Part shown: positions 36,301 through 47,220 of the stretch, piece by piece
Numbering within the stretch: position 1 is the stretch's first letter
Layout of the letters: the number at the start of each line of letters is the position of its first letter
Assembly (NCBI GenBank): GCA_024345305.1
Contig: BRON01000002.1
Location: 2,170,001 to 2,234,000 of the forward strand
Length of the DNA stretch: 64,000 nucleotides
Direction of reading: 5' to 3'
From: Mrakia gelida
Taxonomy: Eukaryota; Basidiomycota; Tremellomycetes; Cystofilobasidiales; Mrakiaceae
Translations under genes and position numbers: made by a program
The notes under the pieces: model-generated
What the model saw: only the letters and a program-made list of their open reading frames with translations
Databases searched by the model: none
What the model was told of the DNA's origin: nothing

Positions 36301-39300
36301 CAGGAAGGACTTCTCTCCCGTCGTCATCGCCAGGCAGAGAGCGGCGCTTTCCGAGATCCTCCCTGGACATGCGTACGAGTTCAAAACGTTCACGCTCGCT
36401 CAGATCACACTACTGCAGACGATTTACACCGTCGAGGGGATGAGGACCAAGCTCGGGAGACCGTCGTTCCTCCTCTCGTACTTCTCCAACGAGAGCGTCA
36501 ACGAGAGTGTGCTCGTCAAGCCTTTGGATTCGATCGCCGCGAAGGTTCGTCTCGCTTCCCTTCGTCGCGTCGTCCATTCCTCCTTCCTCTCTCCCTCGCT
36601 GACCTCGACCCTTTCTTCTTCTTCCTCCTTCAGATCATCGGAGTCTACCGAGACGAACTCACCAAGAAGGCTCTCGCCCACGCGATCCCTGCTACCATCT
36701 CGGACGAGCTTCAGAAACTCCTCATCGGATGCACCCATCGCTTCAAGAAGGTTCGAGACGTCTCGTTCCAGTACCTCAACGTCCTCATGGCTCAGTTCCC
36801 CTCCTTGATGTGCGAGGCCAAGCTCGTTTTCTCCCTCCTCGAGGTGTTGACGATCCTGAGGAACAGTTGCGAGGAGCAGTACACCGACGAGGTGAGTTGA
36901 TTCGACGACTCGACTCGTTTCGTTCCGTTTCGACGCGATCTGAGCTGACCTTCTCTTATCTTGTTGCTTTCGACGTCCTAGTACTCCCCGGTCTACGAGC
37001 ACAGCTCCACGAGGGTCGACATCAAGCTCCAGCTCTCGGACAGCTTCACCGTTCGAAACGAGATCACCACGACCCTCGGAAACTACGCGAGAGCTTGGTT
37101 GACGAACGCGATCGCTCGAGCTCCTATCGAGGTCCAGACAGTGCTTCAAGTGAGTGCTAGCATCTCGTCTCGACGTTCGGGCATGGAGGAAACTGACGCG
37201 GTCGCTTTCGAACTCTGCAGCGCTACCTCGCCGAGTCTCGAGACGTCCTTCTTCCCGACTCCGTCGAGATGGGAGCTGGTCTCGCTCTTCACTACTCCAA
37301 GATCATTAGCTCGTCGGATAGGAAAGAGAGTGAGTGGGGCTTCTTCCTTTAGCAGTGTCGTCGAGAGAGAGCTGACCTCGTCCGTTCGTCCGTCTCCCTT
37401 TCCAGCGAGCATGCCTGCCATCGGAGGATGGGCTTCCGACAACGCCAACCTCCTCGCCAGTCAGTTCGCCGCCAAGAACTACTTCGCTGGAGAGCACAGT
37501 GGTTTCAGGTTGATCCTCAAGCAAGGTGAGCAGACTCTCGACTCTCGTTCGAACCCGAAGAGTCAGACGCGTCGCTGATCTCCTCATTTCTCGTCTCGGT
37601 TCCACAGGTCTCCGTGATCTTCAACAGGACTCGCCGAGCATGTCGTCGTTCTCGGAGATCATCGCTCTGAAGGGACAGATGGCTACGGCTCTCAAAGCTA
37701 TCGACGACAAGACCAGCACGTTCAGCATCCCCGATCTTCGTCGACTTCTCTTCCGAGCTGCTGCTGTTCTCATCTCGTCTGGATACGTGAGTTCTGTTCT
37801 CTCTTCACCCTCTCTATCTCTTCTTCTCTCGCTGACCAACTCGTTTCCTCTCTCCTCTCAGCTCGATAACGACATCCTTCACTTCCTCGTCACCATCCCC
37901 ATCCGAGCCTTCTCTCCTCGTTCGGTCGCCGCTGGAGTGGACGCCTGGACCTGGCTCGTCAGCGAGAGACCCGAGTTTGAGATGGCTTTGCTTTCCGAGG
38001 TCGTCGCTGGTTGGACTTGGACCATCGAGAGTCGAAAGGGATTGTTCAGCAAGACTTTGAAGTGAGTCCTCCCTCTTCGCTCTCTCTTCGTCTCGCTCAC
38101 CTCGAAGAACACGCGAGCTGACCCTCACATCCCTCCTTCCATCATCTCACCTCAGCACCACCGATCCCTTCGTTCATCCCATCGAATACTCGCCGTCGAA
38201 CAAGGAGATCATGGACAAGGGACTCGCCGCCGCTCAACGCCTCCTCGCTCCTCATCTTCTCCTCATCCAGATCCTCACGAGTCGATTCCAAGCCGTTAAG
38301 ATCAGGGAGTCGGGGCTCATGCTCTCGCTGATTCAGCTCCTCCTTCGATCTTCGAGCGCCGCTGCGAGCATGAGGTGAGCTTCGTCTCGTCTTTTTCGTT
38401 CGCCTTTGCGAAGCCAAAGCCTTTCTCACGCCCCTTTCTTTCTCTCCAGCACCCACCCTCTCGCTCGAGAAGCTCGATTCAGTCTCGTCCTCTTCGGTCT
38501 GCAAGTCCTCGAGAGCAGTCGACTCGAAGCTGTTCTCGAACTCAAGCTCCGAGATCGACTCTTCGACGTCGCTTTCTCATGGTTCGCTGCTCGACCTCAG
38601 TGAGTCTGCTTCTCCTTCTCTCTCCACTCCTCTGGCTAAGCTGACCATTTGCTCGTCCCCTCGAAACAGGTGGTCGTACGGTAGCAACCGAAACCAAGTC
38701 AACGCCGAGATCAAGCTGCTGGGAGAGGTCCTCGTCGCTCTTCACGTCGACAAGGTTCGAGCTCAAGATCACGTCTCGAGTATTCAGTCGTCGACCAGTG
38801 AGAGGAAGCTTCCAAGTGAGCACAGCTCTGCATCTCTCTTCTCGAATGAAGTCGTGTCGTCGTCCGCTGTCCTGCGAGTTCGAACTGATCGCGTCTCGTT
38901 TCTTTCCTTTTTGCAGGTGGGAAGTCCCTTCGAGAGTACAACCAGCTCCACGGGGATCGTCTTCATCTTCTCCAGCTTCTCATCGAGAACGAGATCAGTC
39001 GACTCTCGGTCTGGCAGAACACGCTCGGAGAGGCGTCGTCGAACCGGAACTACCCGCTGGGAGCGGATCGTTCAGCTGTGAGTTTGCGCGTCTCACCTCG
39101 ACACTCGACGACGAGAAATTATTCTACTGACCCTGACTTTCGCTTAATCTCCCTCGACCACTCAGGAACCCTGGGGCAAAGCAGTTCGAACCGCCTGGGC
39201 TGTCTCTCCCGCCGTCGCGGTTCACATGGTCGAGCGCCTCAAGAACGCCGTCGTTACTCAGGAAGTCACCAACCTCGTTCGATCTCGACCCAAGGATGTT

Positions 39301-41723
39301 ATCGACGTCCCTGAAGCTCTTCACTACCTTCTCGGAGATCGAATCGACCACAGCTCGAAGAAGAACCTCCAGGTTGGTTCGCCTTTCTCGCTCATCTGTC
39401 CCTCTCCTCGTTCGTCTCCAAGCTGACGCCGTTCTTCGCCCGTCTTCTCTCTGCAGTGGCTTCTCCTCTGGGCCGCCGTCCCTCCCGTCACTGCCGTCTC
39501 GTACTTCCAAGCTCGCTTCGACAACAACCCCATCGTCCTTCAATACGCGATGCGAGTCCTCGAGCAACACCCCGTCCAGTTGACGTTCTTCTTCGTCCCT
39601 CAAGTCGTTCAAGCTCTTCGAACGGATACACTCGGTGAGCAGATCTCGACCTAGGTCTTGTGCTCTTCGTTCCAACCGTTCGCTGACTCTTTGACCCCTT
39701 TCTCTCTCCCCTCAGGTTACGTCGAGCGATTCATCTTCGAGACCTCCAAGGTTTCTCAGCTCTTCTGCCACCAGATCATCTGGAACATGAAGGCCAACAC
39801 CTACAAGGACGACTCGGCTTCGGAGGTCAGCTCTCGATTTCATTCTCGACCCTCGAAGATGCGAACGAAGCTGATCTCGACTCGTTCTTCCCTTTCCTTC
39901 AGCCCGACCCTATGAAGCCCATGCTCGACCGAATGGTCGATCGAGTCGTCGCTTCCCTCTCCGGAGAAGCTCGAGCCTTCTACGACCGAGAGTTCACCTT
40001 CTTCAACGAGGTCACCGACATCTCTGGAAAGCTCAAGCCGTTCATCAAGAAGACCAAGCCTGAGAAGAAGGTTCGTTTTGAGCCTCCTTTCTTCCTCGAC
40101 GCGTCTCGCTCCAGAGCTGACTTATTTCTCGTTCTCTCGCGTTCAGGCCAAGATCGACGAGGAGATGGCCAAGATCGTCGTCGACGCTGGAGTCTACCTT
40201 CCCAGTAATCCGGATGGAGTCGTCGTCGATATCGACAAGAAGTCGGGTCGACCTCTTCAGTCTCACGCGAAGGTTCGTCGTCTCCTTCCTCTCTCCCTCG
40301 AACCCGCGACCTCCTCGACTGACGCTTCTTTTCCTTCTCTTCTTCAGGCTCCCTTCATGGCTACCTTCAAGGTTCGAAAGGAGTTGATCGTCGTCGAGTC
40401 GCCAGCCCAGGACAACGTGATCTCCGAGACGGACGAGGACCAGGAGGTGGAGGGAAACAAGGGTCACTACGACGTCTGGCAAGCCGCCATCTTCAAGGTC
40501 GGAGACGATTGTCGACAGGATGTTCTCGCTCTTCAGATCATCGCCATGTTCAAGAACATCTTCTCGGGGATCGGACTCGCGCTCTACCTCTTCCCGTACC
40601 GCGTCACCGCGACCGCCCCAGGAGTCCGTCCTCGTCTCCCTCCTCGCTCTTCCCCTTCGTCTCGTCTCGTCGCTGACCCTTTTCTGCCTCTCCCCTCCTT
40701 TTCGAACACAGTGTGGAGTCATCGACGTCGTTCCCAACGCTACCTCCCGAGACGAGATGGGTCGAGCAAAGGTCAACGACCTCCTCAGCTTTTTCGTCGA
40801 CAAGTACGGATCGGTCGACACGATTCCCTTCCAGAAGGCTCGAATGAACTTCATCCAGAGTATGGCCGCCTACTCGATCGCTTGCTACATCCTCCAGATC
40901 AAGGATCGTCACAACGGAAACATCATGATCGACGGAGAAGGGCACATCGTTCACATCGGTGAGTCGTCGACGCGTCCTTCCTCTTCCCTCGCGTCTCTTC
41001 TGACCTCGCTCTCCTTCTTCCTCCAGACTTCGGGTTCCTCTTCGATATCGGTCCAGGAGTGCGTACTTTCTCCTCTTCACTCTGGTTCATCGACTGACCC
41101 TCCCCTCTTCTCGCCTCGTTCGTTCTCTCCAGGGAGTCAAATTCGAGCCCAACTCCTTCAAGCTCAACCACGAGATGGTCGTCCTCATGGGAGGTCGAGA
41201 CTCTCAAGGCTACCGAATCTTCCAAGAGCTCACCGTCAAGGCCTTCCTCGCCATTCGACCTCACGCGGATCAGCTCGTCGATACCGTCCACCTCATGCTC
41301 GAAACGGGACTTCCTTCGTTCAAGGGAGAGCCGACCATCAAGCGACTGAGGGACCGATTCCAGCTCGGGTTGACCGAGAAGGGAGCGGCCGAGTACATGG
41401 TTGGGATCATCAAGAACGCTCACGAGAACAAGAGGAGTACCTTCTACGACGAATGTGAGTTTGTTAGAGCTTTCTTCGAGGGCGGGAAGGAGGACGCGAG
41501 CTGACACAACTTTTGTTGTCGTGTTCTTTCCGATTTAGTCCAACGAGTGAGTCTTAACGGTCGATTGGCTCGGGCCCGTTTAACCTGTACTGACAACCAT
41601 TCCTTCCTGGTTCCTTCAGCTCCAAAACGGGTGAGCTTCGAGTCGTCTTCGATCGTTCCCGCTTCGACGCGTCCGAACTGACCCTCTTTCTCCTCCTTTC
41701 GCAGTATCCCTTACGCCGGATGA
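33365..41723 (+). CDS. STT4: Phosphatidylinositol 4-kinase type III alpha (Stt4)
   Basis: Stt4 makes PI4P at the plasma membrane. The very short first exon (ATGGATTT) joins to CLDL-type sequence to read [20 protein letters not shown] long helical-repeat region runs to about 40000. The catalytic domain follows: [35 protein letters not shown] (kinase Lys region and glycine-loop equivalent), catalytic loop [13 protein letters not shown] (DRHNGN), and the metal-binding exon [13 protein letters not shown] (DFG). The C-terminus is DEFQRLQNGIPYAG. Its last three coding pieces are 41539-41546 (8 nt), 41620-41630 (11 nt) and 41705-41723, joined in phase through GTGAGT and GTGAGC donors. I estimate 20 or more introns and roughly 2,000 residues, the usual Stt4 length. 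Several GTTCGT donors follow AAG. Confidence 0.95.
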
Positions 41724-41952
41724 GCGTCGAATCGGATCAGTGCTACCATACCCGTTTCGATTTGAGCCTTGTTATGTTTGCTAGAAGATTCATGACCTTA
41801 CGAGACTTGAGAACGAGAAGGGGAGAAGCAGAAAGTGAAAGAGGGCCAACGACTCGTTTCTCGACGCTTTCGTCTTTTGCTCCCCTTTCAGAGTCGAAAC
41901 ATCTCGAAGGGAATGAGCATATGGATCAGACTTAGGCTAAGTACTACTTCCT

Positions 41953-42508
41953 TCAAACCAACTCCAACTCCAGCAGAGGTTCGAGCCAATCTCCCACCGT
42001 CGCCACCATCGTCTTCCTCGCCTTCTCCTCGTCCTCCCTGTTGACCATCACCACCACCCTCAGATCGACCAACTCCAGCATCTCCTCCAATACGCCGCTC
42101 GTCTGCAAAAGGATTCCACTCCTTTCAATCGTAGCCACGTCGTCCACAGCCCCCCTCCTCCTGAAATCGAATCGAAGCTCGAACGGCCATAGCTCCTCAC
42201 TGCCTCGATGGCTCGCGCTCTGGCCCAAAAGAGGGCAATCGGTTCGCCGCCTGCGAATGGAAGAAGGTACTTCCCCTCCAAGGAGATTCGTTCCAGGTCG
42301 GTCCATTCCGTTCGAACGAAGAACAGCGAGAGGTGCGGGTGGTGGTCGCCCTTCGTCAACCAGCCTCGAAGTATTTCGAGGGGGTTGCCTTGGAAAGTGA
42401 GGGCTTTGGGAGAGAAGAGGTGGAAGAGTGGGATGGGCGCTCCTCTGATGCGATCGATGTCGAAGAAGATCAGGTCTTCGATGTGGGTCGTGGATCTCGA
42501 GGGAGCGC
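41953..42508 (-). pseudogene. Candidate gene fragment, F-box-family-like C-terminal part
   Basis: The minus strand here reads like protein: IEDLIFFDIDRIRGAPIPLF, then HLFSPKALTFQGNPLEILRG, HLSLFFVRTEWTDLERISLE and ALFWARARAIEAV. It then continues in a second frame as FDFRRRGAVDDVATIERSGI, LELVDLRVVVMVNREDEEKA, ending in LEPLLELELV and a stop at 41953-41955. The two frames change near 42180, where the only candidate intron would be about 45 nt and would not restore phase, so a frameshift is likely. No start codon or F-box precedes it, because at about 42510 the sequence switches to a gene piece on the other strand. Its style (Leu-rich, short beta segments) suggests another F-box-associated protein, but I cannot assign it firmly. 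It could be the remnant of a paralogue. Confidence 0.45.
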
Positions 42509-43392
42509 TAGATTCACCGGAGAGGTGGAATAACCTGTTCGGGGTGGGGGGCGTGTTGGCGAAGGGAAGGACAGTCGAGGTGGGATCGTTCGTTCGAGAG
42601 CTCAAGCTCGACGAGCTCCTGAAACTGCAGTCGCAGAAACCCAAACGTGAGTTTGGGACGTATCCAAGCGAGGATGGAGGTGATCACAGTCTCGCTAACG
42701 TTAAGACCTATCTGCTCCCGCGACTTTACTTCTACAAAGATCTCCACGTCTCCCAGCTCGCTCTTCACCGCTGCTCCTCCCTCACTCTCCCGATCGTGAA
42801 CGACGAAGACTTCCCTGCGGTCGCGAAGATCGTCTCCCAAATTCCCTTGACCAACGTGGTGTTCTTCGAGAACCCAGCTTACGGCCTCGGGGTCACCAAG
42901 TTCCCTGACGATTCCTATTCAGCTCGACTCAGCGACCGCGTCGGCCTTCACCCTCAACCTCTCGCCTGGAAGAAGCTCGAACGCCTTACCATGCGCAACA
43001 TCCTCTGGTGGGAGTTTGTGGGAACCGCTCGAAGGAGACTCTCGTTCTCGGACTGGACGTTCAAGGTCCTCGTTTTCGAGGCTGATCCCCTGTTCGCCGA
43101 AGACGCAGAGAGAGCCTTCGCTCTCTTCCTTGAGCCGGTCCATGTGATGAGCGAGATGGAACAAACCGAAGAAGACGAGAAGAGGAGGAGGGACGGAGAA
43201 GAGTTCTTGCCGAACGTGGAGCGTATCGAGTTGAGGATCGGAGGCGGATGTGCTAAGGAGATCGAGCAGAAGTTCAAAGACGACGTGGCGAGGAGAAAGG
43301 CGAGGGGACTGGACGAGTTGGAGGAGAGGCTGCTGCCGATGATGGTTTTTATTGGGGAGGATGGGAAGGAGAGGAGGATGCTGGAGGAGTAG
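42481..43392 (+). CDS. F-box-family paralogue lacking its F-box (5'-truncated)
   Basis: From about 42525 the + strand matches the paralogue at 56314-57373 without its N-terminus: WNNLFGVGGVLAKG (paralogue WRTLFGVGGVLAKG), VGSFVRELKL, HRCSSLTLPI, DDSYSARLSDRVGLHPQPLA, RRLSFSDWTFKVLVFE, EEFLPNVERIELRIGG and LEERLLPMMVFIGEDGKER. One intron is supported: donor GTGAGT at 42650, branch CGCTAACG, acceptor CTACAAAG, giving C+AT in phase. The PEDVLREILAHLLLDT-like F-box is absent. Upstream in-frame ATGs (42208, 42481) lie in sequence that is antisense to the minus-strand fragment. The listed start is only the nearest usable ATG. It may be a pseudogene, or a truncated protein with its binding part and no SCF link. 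Confidence 0.6.
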   Translation: MWVVDLEGALDSPERWNNLFGVGGVLAKGRTVEVGSFVRELKLDELLKLQSQKPKREFGTYPSEDGGDHSLANVKTYLLPRLYFYKDLHVSQLALHRCSSLTLPIVNDEDFPAVAKIVSQIPLTNVVFFENPAYGLGVTKFPDDSYSARLSDRVGLHPQPLAWKKLERLTMRNILWWEFVGTARRRLSFSDWTFKVLVFEADPLFAEDAERAFALFLEPVHVMSEMEQTEEDEKRRRDGEEFLPNVERIELRIGGGCAKEIEQKFKDDVARRKARGLDELEERLLPMMVFIGEDGKERRMLEE

Positions 43393-43446
43393 CGAGTTCG
43401 ACGGATGAATGAGCGTCTCACGTTTGCTCTCTCGACGAAAGGAAAG

Positions 43447-43468
43447 TCGCGACGCGACGCGACGCGAC
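43447..43468. repeat. (GACGC)n short tandem repeat
   Basis: Three to four tandem GACGC units just downstream of the truncated F-box copy. Similar short tracts occur at 4181-4200 in a Whi3 intron and at 58503-58522 (as GTCGC on the + strand). Confidence 0.8.
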
Positions 43469-44170
43469 TCAGCGCTTTCCTGAGCAAGCCTATCAACGCT
43501 CAATCGAAAGAGCTCAATTAAAAATATACGAGACCATTACCAGAGGCCTAGACTCCGAGGGCTCGATCTGGAGAGGGGGGGAGAGGCGTGAACGAAGTAA
43601 ACGAACGACGCGTCTCGATCTTGATCTTGACCGAACGAGCTTGCCTCCTTCCCTTTTTTCCCGCCATCTCCCCTTGGCCACCGCTTCAAGGCTCCCCTTT
43701 CCACCTCATCAGCAACAAAAGGAAAGGACTCGACTCAGCCTCCCCGTCGTGAAGACTTGAGCGGTCGCGTTCGATTCAGTCGGTGATCCCCTGCCTCGAC
43801 CGTCTCTCTTCTCGTCAGAAGGAAAAGGTGGGACTTAGGAGGATCCGCTACTGAATCTGGACCTCAGACTTTACAGCATTGGCCACACAAGCTCGCGTGT
43901 TAAACTGCTGAACTGTTCGGGCGTCTGCTTGAGAGGGATGATGGGTTGGACGTTAAGTACGGTCGGAAGAAGTCTGGGAGCTTGGTTGTTCAATGAGATC
44001 CACTGGGATTTGTAAGGGAGGTTGTTCGGGGAGCGAAGAGAGAGTTCGGGGGGAGTGGGAAAGCGAAAAAAGGCGAGGGAAGACGCGTCGCTCGAACGAG
44101 AAAAGTCGTCGCGCCTTCCTTTCCTCCTCTCCTTTTCGTGCTCTCGCCCACTTCCAGAGCTCGACCGACA

Positions 44171-44463
44171 AAGGATGGTGGTTTGGGTGAAAAGAGAAAG
44201 AACCCATCGCTCGAGATTGGCACTCGTCCAGGTTACGTGCTTTTCGCCCCTGCTCGCCTCACCCTCCCTTCTCAGCAGATCCAGGCTCTCTACACGCTCT
44301 CTAGGTACTCAAAACCTTTCCCAGAGAAGCGATCCCCCTTCCAGCGAATACTGGCGAAGTTTGGAACATCTGGGATGCGAGATAAGATCAGAATTCGCTA
44401 GAGAAAAGAATTCGGAGAGGATAGCGCAGCGACTTTGAGGGCTCATCTGAAGAGGCGTTCGTG
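44171..44463 (+). repeat. Inverted repeat, copy A
   Basis: A roughly 290-bp sequence that recurs in opposite orientation at 46908-47202. The segment 44327-44463 matches copy B over 137 nt with one visible difference (CTAG here, CTTG there). The 5' half has more substitutions and small indels. A frame through it would encode RSPFQRILAKFGTSGMRDK, then hits a TAG at about 44399 that copy B lacks. Neither copy has target-site duplications or terminal repeats that I could see. It could be a remnant of an unknown gene or a short mobile sequence. Confidence 0.85.
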
Positions 44464-44720
44464 GTCTCTAGCGCCTTCCATAGAAGGGATGGTTGTACAG
44501 TTGGAAGGGTACATATCATCGATGAGAAAACACACGGAACACGTCGAGACGAAACGAAGTTCGCAGACGTAAACGCTACTACTGTACAGATTGAGAGCTA
44601 GCTAGAACCTACCTACCAGAGACAAACCTACCTACAAGAACCAGAAGACGCGGGCCTCGATCGAACCAGCGAACGAAGCATGCGTAAACCGAACCAACGA
44701 CGAGAGGAGACGAGACGCGA

Positions 44721-46447
44721 TCAAGCGACGACGGCACCAGCGAAGTAAGGGTTCTCCTCCTCTCCCACTCCTTTTCCAAGACTCTCCAGCTTCTCCGCAA
44801 GATCCTCTACAGCGAAAGAGTAAGGGGTGAGGACTCGCTCGCCTGTTCGAGGAAGAATGAACAGAAGAAAGGTTAGCATTCGAGAGAGGTCGCAGAACTC
44901 GACGCGTCGAGACGAAAGGCGACTCGGGACTCACCACCGTCTTCCTTCTCGTTCTCCTCAAACTTCACCCCCCAGAACTCTCCCCAAAGCCTCCTTGCCT
45001 CAGGTCCTCCACCTCCCTCAGCCCTCCTGTACCCTCCGACTCCGCCGATCCCTCCCAGAGGCGTGCTCGCAGGAGTCTTCCCGCACCCGGCGAAGCCAGC
45101 TTGGAACTCCCTCCTCCATCCCATCCTCGGACTCTCGAGCAAGCTCGGCGGCGTAGGACAATCCGTCTTGAGTTTGAAGACGCTTGATCGTCTCCTTCCG
45201 ATGGGTCGAGGGTTGGACGACCTCCTGGCCACGGTGAGGGGGGGAGTGGGAGGGAGGTCGGGAGGAGGTGAGAAGAACGCTTTGGTGGGAGGTCGAGGAG
45301 AGGAGGAGAGGGAGGAGGGCAGAGCGAGATCAATGGGTGGAGGAGACTCGGAGACGTCGAAGGTGGCCTTGTTGCGGGATTTGGGAGTGGTCTCGAGGTG
45401 AAGAGGGGAGGGGAGGTCGAGAGGAGAGGGAGCGAGGAGGTCCATGGTTTGGGAGAGGGAGGGAAGGATTCGAGGGGCCAGGAGGACCGAAGGCGAGAAG
45501 ATGGAGTTCCGATCGGGGAGGACGAGGTTGAAGACTGGAGGAGCGGGGGGAGGGAGAGGAGGGGAAGGAAGAGCAACTGGGCTCGTCGCGTCGTCCTCCG
45601 CCAAGGTCGCGTCGTCGTCGAAGACGAGCGAGAAGCAGACCGAGGGTCTCTTCCTGTGAGATGGAAGTCCGCTGGGAGTTGCGACTCTACTTCCTCCGGG
45701 TGAGTTTGCTGCTGCCGAAGAAGGTGGGTTGGCGAAGTGCTCAATGGTGATGGAGGTGATGCTGGCGGCTTGATTGTTCCAAAGAAGTCCCAAAGGATCC
45801 GACGAGGAGGGAGTTGCTGAGGGGGAGAGGACGCCTTCGACTGGGGAGTTGTTGGGGGCGGGTGCGACGAAGGGTGGGAGGGAGGAGGAGTCAAGAGTGA
45901 GAGGGAACGAGGTTCCGATGGAGGGGGAGAGAGTGAGAGTCGAAGCTGGGTTGAACGATCCGCGTCGACTTCCTCCTCCGACTGAACGTCCTCCTCCCCC
46001 TCCTCCTCGCTTCGCACCATTCCCTCCGCAGCTACCGACGCTTCCAAACGAGTTCATCCTCCCATCTTTGTCCTGACCAGCGTGTCCCAGGAAGGAAACG
46101 ACGCGTCCTTGACCATCCGCCTCGTCCTCCTCGTCTGCCGAATTCGCCTCGTCGTTCGTTGCACGACTGGTGGTTGAGGCGAGCCCGAATCTTCTCCTGA
46201 GAGGAGGTCGAGTAGAGCGAGTGGGGACGGTGGCGAGAGGGACGAAGAGGGTTGTAGAACGGACTGGAGAGACGGGAGGAGTGTCGTTCTCGAAGTCGGA
46301 AGACGACGAGCCGGTCGAGGTCGTGGGAGAGGGGGGGATGGAGGAAGCAGCGCTCGTTGGAGTCGTAGGGGAGGAGAGGAACGAGTTGTTGACCGATTTG
46401 GTAGGCTTGAGGAGGGAGAGGAAGGAAGCAGGGTTGATGGTTCGCAT
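44721..46447 (-). CDS. Disordered Ser/Pro-rich protein of unknown function
   Basis: I do not recognise this protein. Exon 1 (46447 to about 44935) starts MRTINPASFLSLLKPTKSV and is Ser/Pro/Thr-rich, with a glycine run and many Ser-Pro sites that kinases could use (inference). Its C-terminal part is less disordered: RRRSSVFKLKTDCPTPPSLL, then MGWRREFQAGFAGCG and ARRLWGEFWGVKFEENEKED. After one intron, exon 2 adds GERVLTPYSFAVEDLAEKLE and GEEENPYFAGAVVA, ending at a TGA at 44721-44723. The total is about 545 residues, with no membrane segment. The conserved-looking last 120 residues are the best handle for a search. The gene is bracketed by the two inverted repeat copies. Confidence 0.7.
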
Positions 46448-47220
46448 GGCGAGAGAGGTCGAGAGGTGGTTGGGAGGGAAAGGAGGTCGGAGGGAGGGAG
46501 GGGAAGAAGGAGAGCTCTTTTGAAGGTTGTAGGTTTTGCTGGCCTGCAGCTGGTCTGAAACGAGTGTGTTTGGGTTGGACTGAGATGGTAGAGGTTCGAG
46601 GATAGACAGCAGACTGAGGCTAAAGGTGTAGGAGGAGAACTCTTTGAGGAAAGGAAGGGTCAGTCTGAGCTCAAAGGAGGGAAGGCTGGAGAGAAGAGGT
46701 GAGCCCGGTCGTCGATTCGAAGAGAGTCGCGAGAGGCTGGAAGAAGTTCAGCCTGGTCGAGACCGCGATCCTCTGCGAGGTCCTGAGTCGGTTCTGCTGA
46801 CTGTATATACAAGCGCTGGCGGTGGTTGGGTTGCCGACCGTCGAGGTTAAACAGGAAAAAGGCGAGCTCGTTTTTGACCTTCGACGATCCGCGTGGTGCC
46901 CAGAAAGCACGAACGCCTCTTCAGATGAGCCCTCAAAGTCGCTGCGCTATCCTCTCCGAATTCTTTTCTCAAGCGAATTCTGATCTTATCTCGCATCCCA
47001 GATGTTCCAAACTTCGCCAGTATTCGCTGGAAGGGGGATCGCTTCGCTGGGAGAGGTTTTTGAGTACATAGAGAGCGTGCAGAGAGTCTGAGTCTGCTGA
47101 GAAGGGAGGGTGAGGCGAGGAGGAGGGGAAAGCACGTCAACCTGGACGAGTGCCAATCTCGAGCGACGGTTCGTCCTCTTTTCACGCAAACCACCACCCT
47201 TCCTCGACTTTCAACCTGTT
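46448..47220. other. Divergent upstream region with repeat copy B
   Basis: About 770 bp between the starts of the disordered-protein gene (-) and the bZIP gene (+). It holds repeat copy B, whose end lies only about 20 bp upstream of the bZIP start, so the repeat forms much of that gene's leader or promoter. Confidence 0.6.
46908..47202 (-). repeat. Inverted repeat, copy B
   Basis: The reverse-complement partner of 44171-44463, about 2.4 kb away. On the minus strand the frame is open (46847-47197) and includes RSPFQRILAKFGTSGMRDK, IRIRLRKEFGEDSAATLRAH and LKRRS. The matching segment in copy A is interrupted by a stop. It sits directly upstream of the bZIP coding sequence. Confidence 0.85.

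Larger units (their letters stand above)
43393..44720. other. Gene-free interval with repeat copy A
   Basis: About 1.3 kb without a gene. It contains a short (GACGC)n tract at about 43447-43468, the repeat copy at 44171-44463, and the 3' UTR of the minus-strand gene at its right end. No tRNA or conserved exon was found. Confidence 0.5.

Noticed and set aside
42208..42480. Upstream N-terminus of the + strand F-box-family ORF
   Set aside because: This part is antisense to protein-like sequence on the minus strand and has no counterpart in the paralogues.
43860..43930. tRNA-like stretch
   Set aside because: I checked for D-arm and T-arm boxes; no GGTTCRANNCC box and no acceptor pairing was found.
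44171..44463. Homeodomain-like reading of the inverted repeat
   Set aside because: A few residues (SKPFPEKRSPFQ) recall the loop before helix 2, but the WFxNRR helix is absent, so no assignment is made.
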